Assembly: GCF_932276165.1 (NCBI RefSeq)
Contig: NC_063994.1
Span: forward strand, 10,230,001-10,294,000
Length of the DNA: 64,000 nucleotides
Direction: 5' to 3'
From: Plutella xylostella
Lineage: Eukaryota > Arthropoda > Insecta > Lepidoptera > Plutellidae
Shown here: positions 42,671 through 54,762 of the stretch, one piece after another
Numbering within the stretch: position 1 is the first letter of the stretch
How the letters are laid out: each line of letters opens with the position of its first letter
Position numbers and translations under genes: made by a program
Notes under the pieces: generated by a model
Database searches by the model: none
Told to the model about the DNA's origin: nothing
The model's input: the letters and a program-made list of their open reading frames with translations, nothing else

Positions 42671-43854
42671 CATAATGAAACAGATACTGAATGAATTCTA
42701 ATTCTATGAAGGTATCTAAGTAGGACGGTAAAACAAAACATGAGAACGTTTCAAATTACGTTATATTCAACCGCTAATCTAAATTAACTAAATTAAAGAT
42801 AATTAATAATATTATATTAATGAATAATCCCAAAATATGACTTGGTTACAAATAATTAATGGTTTAATTAGGCTCTATTACAAAAACTATACTTATAAGG
42901 AACAATTTAAACTAATTGTTTATTTGTACACAGTGTTTGTAACAAAACTAATTGTGGTGGAGACAGCTGAGGTCAGTGGATCATTGTTTCTCACAAATAA
43001 CAGGATATTTTTTACTTTTATAGAAATAAAAAATGCGTATTTTCCGTTATCATCAATTCCTGTCCAGATTCATCACACTTCCGTCAAAGTTTTTCTAAAG
43101 GAAGCAAGAAAATTAATACGGTAGGTATCTGTGAAACAGAACTCAGTTCATTCATAAATACTGCTTCACCTTAGATTAACAATATACGAACAAGATGGAG
43201 TGTCAGTGCAAAATAAACGTGTCGACAAATAGCACCCCACTTCTACCACTGAGCTCTTATTTTCGATTAGTTCGGTTACATGATTTGTGACATTATTAGT
43301 TAATTATAATATTAATTCATTGGTACATTGGTTTTGAATAGGTTGAAATTAAAACAGTTTGACAGTAAACACAATGCGGACAGTTTTTTTGTATGTGCCA
43401 CATCTTGTTGGTATATTGTTAATCTAAGAGATCCACAGATGACAGATCCCACACCGCGCCACGGTTTAACAACTTTCGTTTTGGCACACTCGCTGCCCTT
43501 GAGATGGATGTTGACTCGCGAATTTGGACGCGGTTCAAACGGACAAGTAAACATAAATATACCGATTGTACAGAGCTACGAATAGAAGAGAAGATACATT
43601 AGGATGGACTCAATTTGTCCATGGAATGTGTATGCGTAATGGAGTCTACGTCAGAGGAAATGGATTAAGTAGCTACTGAATATTTAGAGGTGGAAAAGAT
43701 TTTAAATCATGAACATTTAATAGGTATGGATCTGCTACCGTATCACTACCGATACCGAAACATTAGCAACTAATATAATAATTCATATGCAGCGTTGCTC
43801 GCCTGTCTAACCACAATTTACAAAATAAAAGGCACATAAAAGGTAAAAGAGTAG

Positions 43855-44970
43855 GAGGAGTATAATCTACCTTTATGTCTAGCGTTTGTGGACTATGAGA
43901 AAGCCTTTGATTCTATTGAGCTCTGGGCGATGCTTCAATCCCTTCAGCGGTGCCATATAGACTATCGCTATATCGAGGTGTTGAGATGTATGTACAATGC
44001 TGCCACAATGTCAGTTCGATTACACGAACATAGCACAAAACCGATCCAGTTGCAAAGGGGCGTGAGACAGGGAGATGTTATTTCTCCGAAACTGTTCACC
44101 TGTGCACTGGAAGATGTTTTTAAGCTTGTAGAGTGGAAAAGACTGGGCATTAACGTCAATGGCGAATATATCTCTCATCTACGATTTGCTGATGACATAG
44201 TTATTATGGCGGAAACGCTGGAGGAGTTAGGCGAAATGCTCACAGACCTCAATGATGCCTCTAAACAAGTTGGGCTGAAAATGAACATGGACAAGACAAA
44301 GGTCATGTCGAACGAACATGTTTCATCATCGCCCGTAACTGTAGGAGGTGTCACCATCGAAGTTGTTGATCAGTATCCCTACCTAGGACAAGTGATCCGA
44401 TTAGGTAAATCCAACTTCGATAAAGAGGTAGCTCGTAGAATCCAACTCGGATGGGCAGCGTTCGGGAAATTACGACACATCTTCACTGAAAACATACCTC
44501 AGTGTCTGAAAACAAAAGTTTTCAATCAGTGCGTGTTGCCAGTGATGACTTACGGAGCCGAGACGTGGTGCTTCACCAAAGGGCTTATCCACAAGCTCAG
44601 AGTTGCTCAGCGTGCTATGGAAAGGGCTATGTTAGGCGTGTCCCTGCGAGATAGGATTCGTAATGAAGAAATCCGCAGGAGAACTAAAGTTACCGACATA
44701 GCCAAAAGGATTAGCACGCTGAAGTGGCAATGGGCTGGCCACGTAGCCCGCAGAGCCGACGACCGCTGGAGTAGAAAGGTTCTGGAGTGGAGACCCCGTG
44801 TCGGCAAACGGCGTGTCGGTCGCCCCCCAACCCGTTGGTCTGATGATCTGCGGAAGGTAGCGGGAAGCCGCTGGATGCAGATGGCGGGTGACCGTTTGGG
44901 GTGGCGATCGTTAGGAGAGGCCTATGTCCAGCAGTGGACTACGGAAGGCTGAGAGAGAGAGAGAGAGAGA
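43855..44970 (+). mobile_element. 5'-truncated RTE-type LINE, RT C-terminal part, (GA)n tail
   Basis: The open frame begins mid-domain (YNLPLCLAFVDYEKAFDSIE) and runs to the stop at 44950. Motifs are QRGVRQGDVISPKLFTCALE, HLRFADDIVIMAETLEELG (FADD at residues 100-103 of the 43888 frame), QVGLKMNMDKTKVM and the C-terminal GRPPTRWSDDLRKVAG and GEAYVQQWTTEG. A (GA)n run at 44950-44969 follows the stop directly. The endonuclease and first RT blocks are absent. Confidence 0.9.
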
Positions 44971-45214
44971 AAAGGTAAAATAAAATAAATAGAGAGCAGT
45001 TATATTTACACATAAATATACCCATGAACAATAGCACATGCAAAATAATATAGATGTGTAATGTAAACAGATCATTAGCAATAACACTATACAGAGTCGT
45101 GAGCACAAGTTTCGATCCTCCGTTAACGTTGCGTATCGTCAACTGTCACTGTCAAAATGACAAGTTAGTTCCAAAAGTGACATTTGTTTTTTCCATATGT
45201 TAGGTGGAATTTCA

Positions 45215-45306
45215 CCAAACGCTAAACGTATTAAGTAGCCTGTCATACGTCTGTCAGTTAGTACAAAATGTATTTAAAATTTGATTTATATACGTTTAGC
45301 GTTTGG
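45215..45306. mobile_element. Small MITE with perfect 17-bp inverted repeat
   Basis: ccaaacgctaaacgtat at 45215-45231 is exactly complemented at 45290-45306. Outer flanks (ggtggaattt / aaaagtgaccc) are partly complementary as well. Confidence 0.65.
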
Positions 45307-47625
45307 TAAAAGTGACCCTTCGTGTAGATTCGAAAATAGTATCGAATCCTATGCTCGCTGCACAGGACTGTTGATACTTTAGAGGATTTTTGTATGAATT
45401 CGATTAACTATCAAGTATATAAATAAGTAAATGCATATGTACGTTGTATACAGTTTATGTACTGCCAAAAATATATTCACAAAAACCATTACTTAACATA
45501 ACTTAAACAATAAAAAGGTTTTTGACTACACCAACGCACAGTTATCCAAAGTATTGGTTGGCAAGTTTAGGACAAGGCCGCGGAAAATGATATAATGTGG
45601 TAAGTGTGCATTGACCCTATTCAATGTTGCAAATCAGCTGGGACAATGAAGGACATTAAAAATTGTTATAAAAAAGTTGAACAAGTTTACGGGTGTTTAG
45701 AGCGGAATTTATTTAACGTATTGGAAAGCGTTTTACAGCATCTTGACAGCACGCATCTAAGTTTGGTGATATGGAATGTGTCCTTGTAGATTATATAATT
45801 CTACAATTATTATACTGAAATACTTCAATCTTCAATCACAAATCTAAAAAGGAAAATCTTCATCATCCATGTAGACTCTACTCTCCCACATTGTATCCCA
45901 CATTGTAAAGTGACTTGCTCAGCAGCGGCCGATGATAGTCTGATGATGGCATGTTTATAGTAAGTATTTAATGTTACCACCGTGAATAGCGGTTAGTTAA
46001 TGCCATGATTACAGCATACGGTACCAGTTTGTGATGACGTCTGAGGTCTGATCGATCGGGACACGCGAACCCGCGGACTCGCCTTAATAATTAATTTATT
46101 AAACAGTCTTTTGAATAATTATTCAGAAATTATTGTAGTATTTTAATAACTACATTTAGAGGTGCAACTGTTTGGCAGTTCGCAATTCGTAATAACTATT
46201 TCTTTCTTCTGCGTAATTGGACGCTGTCGTTTCAGTTCAGTGTTTGGGCTTATTACTTAATTAGCTTTGCACCCACAACCAACGTCAGCTAATCACTTTC
46301 TCCACAACACCCCATGTGCATATAAACATTAGCATGTTCGCCGTTGCAAACTTTATATTTTGGGAAATAAAGTGTAACGTCTTCTTTCGAACCTTTTGAC
46401 AATCGTACGATTATGGGTCATCTTACCTTTACTGGTAAACTACTTGGTAACATGAAATCTTTAAACTTTGCACAACTTCTTTCCACATTCTGCTAATATT
46501 ATGCTGACTCTTTCTTTCTGTGACAATGTTATGTTCGTATGCAATAAGTGTGTTTATCTCATTCGCACCTACAGCCTTGATAGGTCGCTCACCGACTGAC
46601 CTCTCGCGATATGATACAACCCAGTGAAGACAACATTTGCCCACCTTTGTCAAACCCATTCGATCGCAAGGTGAAGGGCGAAATTACTTATTAACACATA
46701 CACACTGGGAAAAAATAACTTTCGGAACTGGAAATGTATCGGTATTCGTTCCTGCCTCCTGCCTATTCGTACAGATATCAACATAGGCATTGCCTAGTTA
46801 TGTTTTTTTTAAGAAAAGAAACACGCTGGTACAGTTTCTCACTTGAGTAAATCTTCCTAAACATAGTCCAACTTAACGACAAATTCAGCTAATTAATGCG
46901 CTGCATTCCATGTTTGCTTAACTTATTCTCAAATTAGTAACTGTGCAAAATCATACTTAATTAAACCATATTATGAGCATGTAGTGGCTTTTACTGTACG
47001 TGTTATTTTTTGCTCCGTCAATTCATGTTAAAAGGCAAAGCTTTTCGGCAAAACTTATCTCGGTAATCGTCGATAAATCATGGTACACCTGACGTACGAC
47101 TTACCTTTATTTGAGACGATTAACCGGTTTAATCTCGTTTTTTCGCGGTATTAAATTGACGTGTCTGGAATAGTCTAGATTTGAATTAAAATTAGGACCG
47201 AAAAGCTTGGGCTATAATTAGAACTTTGTTATTCTTTACGAAACAGTGGTTTGGTTTGTTAAAAAAAGGCTGGCACCTCGCTTAGGTAGGTTCGTCTGCA
47301 TTTTCGTTATCTTTTCATCAGGATGTACCTACCTAATAAGCTGGTTATTATTAGACCGTTTTTACAGAATGTTTTGTTTGCAAAACCAAATTAAGAATTT
47401 TAATGGGATTACGGGCACTTTTGCTATGTTATGGCCGTCATAAGTCTTTTTGAATAGTATTTAATAATATCCATGCTATCCATGCGGGTTGGAGACAATA
47501 AGCACTCATAACTTATTTTTGTATAAGCACTAATGTACCTGAATACATACTAAATTAAGTATGTTCTTAAATATAAATAATTCAGCATTTACAAAGCAGG
47601 TGAAACCAGAGACAATAAAACAAAA

Positions 47626-48205
47626 CCGGCCAAGTGCGAGTCGGGCTCGCGCACAAAGGGTTCCGTAGCAGCAAAATTACAGTTAAATCAACCTATCTCA
47701 AAAACTATAAGAGATACTTTGATCAAACCAAAAATCGTTGAAAGAGTTAATTAGCATGCATCACCTCTATTTTTTTTAGAATTTTATACCCCGTAGTTAT
47801 AAAAATAGAGGGGGGGGGGACATACTTTTTACGACTTTGAGAGCTGATATCTCAAAAACCGTTCACTTTAAGAAAAATGTTTTTTAGAAAACTTTATATC
47901 ATTTTAAAAGGCCTTTCCATTGATACCCCACACGGGTATGTACATCGAAAAAAAAAATTTCATCCCTCAGTTACATGTATGGGGGGGCCCCACCCCCAAT
48001 TCTTTTTTTTACTATTTAGTGTCATATTTTTGTAGCGGTTCATACAACACATATTCCCATCAAATTTCATCACTGTAGTACTTATAGTTTCCGAGTAAAT
48101 CGGCTGTGACAGACGGACAGACGGACAGACGGACAGACGGACAGACGGACATGACGAAACTATAAGGGTTCCGTTTTTGCCATTTTGGCTACGGAACCCT
48201 AAAAA
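47626..48205. mobile_element. Common lepidopteran non-coding repeat (ccggccaagtgcgagtcggg)
   Basis: It starts ccggccaagtgcgagtcggg and includes gcgcacaaagggttccgta. It ends with aagggttccgtttttgcc and ttggctacggaaccct, which are complementary and form a terminal hairpin. An 8-bp minisatellite acagacgg is repeated about five times at 48109-48150. The family is recognisable from its ends; its class is not certain to me. Confidence 0.75.
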
Positions 48206-49704
48206 CGAACGATGAACGCTATGATCCATAAAGTTCAAAAACCCACAACGGAAGCTACAACTTCCTTCCTACTGCAGTCATTATTCCGAAGATAAATTTC
48301 ACGAATGTGGGCAATATAAGGCAATATGTCACGGCCACACATTGTTATATCAAACGTATTAATTCTTTGTGACAATTATAAAATACTTAAATGGAAATAC
48401 GGTCGAGAACAACACAACATACGTTCTGTTGTTATGATTATTTACTACTATGTATAATATCTCAGTTGGTTCCTCGTGCCACTTTGCTAAATAGAAACAC
48501 ATAATTTAGCATTCAATTTAGATCAAATATTTTATTGTTAAGAATGCGGCGACATATAAAATATAGTTCATAATCTAATCTTATGACGATTTTTAATAAT
48601 TTTGATGTTTCCAAATTAAAAAATTCAGAAATTTTTGTTTTGAATATTATTTTGTATTTTTTTTTAAATAATGAGATAAATGAGACTGCGAACTGCGATA
48701 AATGAAATAGTAAAAACTGATGTTGATTGTTGATGAACATAAAAACATGGCGATGTAAACGGAAATGCCACATAACAGTGTGATTCACTAATTCAGTTAT
48801 TCCTTATACGAGTGAGTAACATTTAAAGTAATTGCCGTGAAAGTCGACAAAATATTAAATTTAACTTGTGTTTCTTTATTAAAGAGATAATAAAACATTA
48901 ATTAAATATTCCTTTTTGTTTACCAGTTCATTTCCAGCATAGCATGGAAGTCAGGAAAGAAAGAGTTTCTTTGCTCAGTTCCGCAATCAGAGATAAGTTA
49001 TTGAGGTAGGTTGTGATAGTCATTTGTTCATTCAATTAACAAAGGGCCAACAAATGTTTAAAGACATTCAGACAAAAAGTTATTCAGAGGCTGATTTTAA
49101 CAGATCTTCGCATGAATTATTTTCATTTAAGGAATTTAAATACAATCATGCTAGGTTTCTCTTACGGTGCAAGAAAACATCGTGAGGAAACCTGCAAATC
49201 CAGATTATGATACACCCTAAGTGCGTTGTACTCATTCAGGAACAGCGAAATGGCTCGCAACTCTGAATACTGTTTCGGTAAATTACTTACAGTCGTTACA
49301 GTTTGTAAATTATCATTATCACACTGAAAACAAGTTAATTTGCCTGAAAAAATATAATTTGACCTTGTATTTTGTAAAACACACAATATACTAAAATATG
49401 CTCAGTATAGAGAATAAATAGCCACATGGTATGACTAGGAATAAATTTGATTGATGATGATGATAAATATATAAATAATTACTTTATTTTCAAATAAACT
49501 TGTCAAATTTCAGCAGGAAATTATACCATCCGTTTTTCATACATAGGTACATAAAAGCGGTGTTTACACCTAGCGATAAAAATGAAAGCGACTTGTGCAA
49601 TATTTATTGCTAGTCTAAACCCCGCTTAAGATTGGTTTACTTTACATGTAAAAACTCAATAAAATAAGAGACTTTTTTGTATTGATGACTTAATAAAGTT
49701 AAAA

Positions 49705-49825
49705 AAAAAACACGCACTCACGCCTTGTACTAATGTACTCCCTTGCGGGGTAGACAGAGGTGCATTGCTGCACCCACTTTTCGCCAGAGTGTTATGTTAG
49801 TCCCAATGTAATAGTGTAAGTTATT
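49705..49825. repeat. Interspersed repeat fragment (cggggtagacagaggtgcat)
   Basis: The string cgccttgtactaatgtactc followed by cggggtagacagaggtgcat and tgctgcacccacttttcgcc is a commonly seen lepidopteran interspersed sequence. The borders are unclear. Confidence 0.5.
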
Positions 49826-50460
49826 CCCTATTAAATATAAGTTCCCTAATAATATTACACCCAGTATTATTCATTATGTATTAGTAGAATACATTGTAAA
49901 CTTGAAGCCATTCCAAGTACTTCATTGAGCTCTTCAGATTAGACACTGATATATTTATAGAGAAATACGCACATGGGGCCGTTATGTACTACATAATATA
50001 CAATAGTCTGGCTGTTATCGACGAGATATCACATACATTGTTAGTCCGTAAAACAATACAACGCGTTACAATTAATGTCGTAAGTTTTTTTTTTCTATGT
50101 AATTCTTGTTTAATAATAATTTGCAGTCAAATTGTGAATAATATCAATGGCTTTTTTATTCTGCGATAGAATGAATAAGTACAAGTGGCATCGATCGTAT
50201 GCCAAAAGAGGGCGTGCCTATGGCTTACTATAAATCTTTTGCAAAAGTATGTAAGTAAACCTTATAATAGTTATAATGTTTCGAATACATTTTCTTAAAC
50301 TGATACCTAACTATGTAGAGGCTTTCACCAGTGTCTTTTCAGAACAAACTTTTGTGAATATGCTGCTGCTGCCTAAGTTTTTTTTTTTTGCGGAAAGTAC
50401 ATTGACGTAGCGTCCGCTTCCGGCGCATGCGACCGATGGCGGCAGCGGCGGCGGCGGCGG

Positions 50461-50590
50461 CTGGAGGGTTACTCTACACTGACGAAAAACTAAAAAAACG
50501 AGAGATGTCGTGCAATCGGAACGTTTAATACAACGTGATAACGTGTGGCTCGTTCTTCTTCGTTTTTTCATAATATAGAGTGACCCCCTG
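50461..50590. mobile_element. MITE copy 2, ctggagggttactcta ends
   Basis: The left end ctggagggttactcta and right end tagagtgaccccctg are imperfect inverted repeats around a core containing gtcgtgcaatcggaacgttt. It sits next to a (ggc)n run at 50440-50460. Confidence 0.7.
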
Positions 50591-51424
50591 TAAGTGCTGT
50601 AATTTCATGAGGCGACACAGCGTTTTCATGAGGCACAGTCGCGAACTGACGCAAACGTCTTATTACTGAGGTACTGAGTAGTGTTTAGGAAGTAGACTTG
50701 TCGAGTCTACTCGTTGAAGATGGGTATGTTCATAGTTTATGATGAAGTTATAGTTAATTATTTTTTTCATAAAACAATGGCATTGCTACGAGTATTGTAG
50801 CTGCGATTAAGTTTGGTCTCGTTTTGGTCACAAATACCTATCGCTTTTAACTATGTCGACCATCAGTAGGTGAAATTTAGTAATTGGAAAATCAGCGTTG
50901 GGTGAAATGTGATCAAAGAATAATCCAATCTTATGCCACGATATAGTCTAAGATGAACAAGGTTGTATTCCGACTGCCACTATCACAGTTGGATGTCGCA
51001 AATTATCTGTATGCACAATTAATATCAATAATGATGTCTGTATGTCTCCAACAGATAACTGAGAAGTATCTAGTCTAGGTACTGAGTACGTGCTGATAAG
51101 GCATTATAATTATACTCTATCTTAACATCTAGTCAATTTACTTTTACTTGCTAATGTTCAGTATTTATCTAAAAGTTGCTATCGTCACATCGGACGTGGT
51201 ATAACGAGAAAATATTTATAGTTATTGTCAAAAACATTTATAGAGTTCCTTTCAAGTATTTTTTTCAACACTGAGCTTTATTTTCAGGCCTTACCTAGGC
51301 CTTAACGTATAACAATATCACAAATTAAGGACACTGTCAAAATAAGCTCGGCCTGGTGAGTGATCGTGGACGTGGAGTCATCCGCGTAAAAGTAACGTGT
51401 TTACATGAGCGACAGTGATGCGTT

Positions 51425-51462
51425 TATAAAACCACAGTTCGCGGCAAAAAACTGTTTCAGTC
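51425..51462 (+). promoter_or_regulatory. Core promoter: TATAAA plus TCAGTC initiator
   Basis: TATAAA at 51425-51430 lies 34 bases upstream of the initiator adenine at 51459 in tttcagtcgg, the arthropod TCAGT initiator. A DPE-like ggtca sits at +27, one base off the ideal. The region downstream is CpG-rich (ctgcgcgcgcgcaaggtc). This is the best-formed promoter in the window and points right, toward the sugar transporter. Confidence 0.6.
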
Positions 51463-51928
51463 GGAGCGACCTGCGCGCGCGCAAGGTCAAGAGCACGCCA
51501 CGAACGAATCTTTTGAAAATCGAACACACGCTCGGCGACCCAGCCCGAAAGATGGTGTGTTAAAAAGAAAACACCTCGTGTTTTTTGTTTACCTATCTAT
51601 GCGAAAAAAACATTGACTGGAAATAATACTGGTGAATTTGAGGTGCTTGATTAAAGAAACAATAATATGCGCAAAGTGGTTGAATCTTGAAAACTTTTTA
51701 CGATTAGAATGAGTTCGCGATTTCCCAAGCTGCTGGCTGAAAATTAAAAAAAGAAAATCCCGTGTATTCGCACGTGAATTCCAAATTTAAACGCGTAAGC
51801 TCGCCCGCGCGTGCGCCGCGCTAACAACTGACTATTGTGTTGGAATGTTTAAAGTTCAAAATAAGAACTTGAAATCTACAAAGTGCCAGTGAATAAGCTG
51901 TCAAATTGGGGGGCTATAACGACTCACA
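51459..51928 (+). other. Candidate non-coding 5' UTR exon of the sugar transporter
   Basis: From the initiator at 51459 to a good donor (gactcaca|gtaagt) at 51928 there are only short ORFs (for example ATG GTG TGT TAA). This fits a leader exon spliced to 54669, where the start codon at 54706 would be used. The link is inferred from strand, order and signals. Confidence 0.45.
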
Positions 51929-51999
51929 GTAAGTTTCATTCTATAAATTTTAGGAGTACCTAATATTTCTCATCAACTTGCTAAAATATTAATTGTTTG

Positions 52000-54480
52000 G
52001 AAGTGATCTATTTTTGCGTTGTTTGTTTATCCCTTGTGATGTATGACGTATGGCATACAAGATAGTTGGAATAACAGATAATTTCTTCATAAACATCTTC
52101 TTGTGGCACAATTTCGTTGATATTCGGGTCGCCCTCTCGGTGCGTAGTGATGTGTGACGTAGCAAGATACAATATGTATAAATAAATCCTAGAGGTCATG
52201 GAACTTTTAATAACAAACTTTCTGATAATCACTTTTATAATAATGCTAACTTATATGCGTGTCGTTGACAAACGTTAGTTAGGACTAGAGGTTTGATATC
52301 GTAGCTAAAAATACACACACTGAGCCGTTGAGAACTAACAATAAGGGCCCAGTCTGAATGAATTCTTTATGTAAAACAATACGTTTAAGTTCACCTACAC
52401 TGATAGATAGATAACACATACACAGGTTACACAGCAAGACACACACTATCAAGTAATCAATGGGAAAATACACTCCATACCTGTGATGTGGTGGCGATAT
52501 GTAATAAATCTAGTGATTTATTACTTTAGTTATTTTTATTACCTTTCATAACGAGGCAGGACCAAACGTTTCATTAAATCTGACGAACAACAGAGGCGCA
52601 TACGTCTATTCGCCTACGTCGACGCCACGGGTTAAATGAATTAAGAACGCCTTAAATAATTTCATTCGTCGTGTTTGTTAAAATAATGAATACATGTATA
52701 TGGTTAGGTATATAGAAAAGCGTTTCAGAAAATGGGGTGACTACTGGGAGTCTATAACTTATTAGATAGGTATATTAGCTATATGAGTATTGAGACAAAG
52801 GCCTTTGATGGTGCATGGGTCCCACGCAACGCAATTTAGCTTTATGTGCAGTTGAATATTTGCAAAGACTGAAAATAGTTGAAATTTTCTTACGTGTGTA
52901 TGTAAACTGTCAAATTTAATTAATATTTTTATTATAGCTTATAATTATTACTAATGTAGATGCTCTTTAACGAAGTAGAATTTTCCAGTGAAATGGAACA
53001 CGTTCACTCGATAAGTTATCATCATCAGATAATTACACATATCCTTTGAAAGCAACTATTTACTTTCCTCTCTTCATATTTACATACACGATAATAATAA
53101 TTATAACATTCAATTGGGCCAGCGCGAGTACCATCCAAAGCCAAAATAGAAAGTTTGTAACCCTGTAAACATGTAAGAATAATTCATGCAAAAATAATTT
53201 TCAGGACTCAACGGACTTAGAAATGAGAGTTTAGAGCACAGAGTAGGTACTCGTATATAGCAATAAATATATGACGACACAAGTACGATTCCCGAGGGTT
53301 TCTCTAGCATATCAGAATCCATAATTAACGGAATCTGGCTTGCAATCGGTACGTGCAACGAGATAGAGTCTTTATTAGTGCAAGAGGGCTCTGAGATTTA
53401 GTTTTTCCAGATTCAGATTCATTTATTTGCTAGAAACATGGGTACAATAATTAGGTCTTACATTAATAAAATAGTGTCAGGCAAGTTTCACCGATTGTTC
53501 GGTATGCAAATTATAGGTAAGTATACTTACAAAACATAATATTTTCATAAAATTAGATTAAACAGGCAGGTATATAAATCAACAACAAAACATGCAGAAA
53601 CATGCAACCATTAATAAAAAATTTATAAGAAAGATTTGTGCAATTATAAAAATTATTATAAATATGTCAATCGTGCATTAACAATAGCAATTAATAAATA
53701 ATAAAAATTATGATAATTTCAATTCAATAAAATCTTCCTAATCTAGTTGAAAAATCTAGAGTGACCCTTCCTAAACAGCCTTATCAACAATTATTTGTTT
53801 GTATTTTATCATGCATGCCCTTTCTCATTGATAAGACCTAGACGATTGTTCATTGTTCCTAGTTAGCTAATAAGTATTTTTTGCATGTTTTGATATTTGT
53901 AGTGACCAATAAAATCATATTTTATTCTAGCCCAGCTATTCTAACTAGGAATAAACGACAAGGAAAAGAATGATGTGAAATTAAAATTATAGGTACATAA
54001 TTAACGCATACAGTGAAACATAAATCCATCCACTAGTATCGAAGTCTGATAGATCGTCTGTAGATAAAAAAAAATATACAGTGACTAGTTTTTGTGAATG
54101 AAATGTCATCTTGTAACTTTATACGGAGCCGGTAAAAAAACACATTTAAGTTTTATCGAGCGACCGGTAACTTTGTACAAGTTCAGTTTACATCAAAGTA
54201 ATAATAATTTTTCATTTAAGTCCTCCAGTTAAAGTATTTGACATTAATTACTTCAAATTGATTAGTTAAAATGTTTAAAATAATTACATTTCTATAGGAC
54301 TACAAATTTTATTGCTATATTTCGATACTCGATTTTATAACTTTACATTCTGCAGGTTGTAAAGTTACAGTGGGCTGCAAAAAAACCTAACAACCTCTCA
54401 ATAGCAATACCACCGTCAGTTTCAATTTCAATGTAGGCCACTGTACTCGCGGCAAGCAACTACAAATTCTGAAATGAAAT
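52000..54480. other. Transporter intron, no gene recognised
   Basis: AT-rich. A LINE-end-like piece (gattcagattcatttatttg, about 53408) and a fragment of the tagagtgaccc MITE family (53758) are visible. Nothing else is supported. Confidence 0.4.
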
Positions 54481-54599
54481 ATCCAATGACATAATCATTT
54501 GATAATGGTGTACAATACGAACAATATTATTTACGGTTGTCTTTTTTTTAACCTCCTACCCCTCCTCTGCTTAACACAAACCCTACCCAAGGCGCATCT

Positions 54600-54667
54600 A
54601 CATCCCTCTCTCTCTGTCTCTCTATCTCGGTACAAATCTACATCTCTCTCTCTCTCTCTCTCTCTCA
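54600..54667 (+). repeat. (TC)n tract forming the polypyrimidine tract of a splice acceptor
   Basis: Runs of tctctctc extend to the AG at 54667-54668 and act as the polypyrimidine tract for the exon that begins at 54669. Confidence 0.8.
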
Positions 54668-54668
54668 G

Positions 54669-54762
54669 GTCAGGCGCGGGCGCGGGGCGCTGCGGCGCGC
54701 GCAGCATGCTCTCCAGCATCAAGGGCTTCTGGAAGGTCTGCCGGTATGGAGACCTGTACATG
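54669..54762 (+). CDS. Tret1-like exon with start codon at 54706
   Basis: ATG at 54706 reads MLSSIKGFWKVCRYGDLYM and ends at donor gtgagt in phase 0. The frame upstream of ATG is open back to the acceptor (SGAGAGRCGARS), so an upstream coding exon could be spliced in. Short near-copies of ttgatggagacctg(c/t)a(c/g)atggtg follow at about 54829 and 54911. Confidence 0.75.

Noticed and set aside
46429..46659. 76-codon minus-strand ORF
   Set aside because: It looks slightly protein-like but has no family motif, no flanking promoter or splice sites, and lies in repeat-rich DNA.
48109..48150. acagacgg repeats as a telomere- or satellite-like array
   Set aside because: It is the usual internal minisatellite of a common lepidopteran interspersed repeat with five units only.
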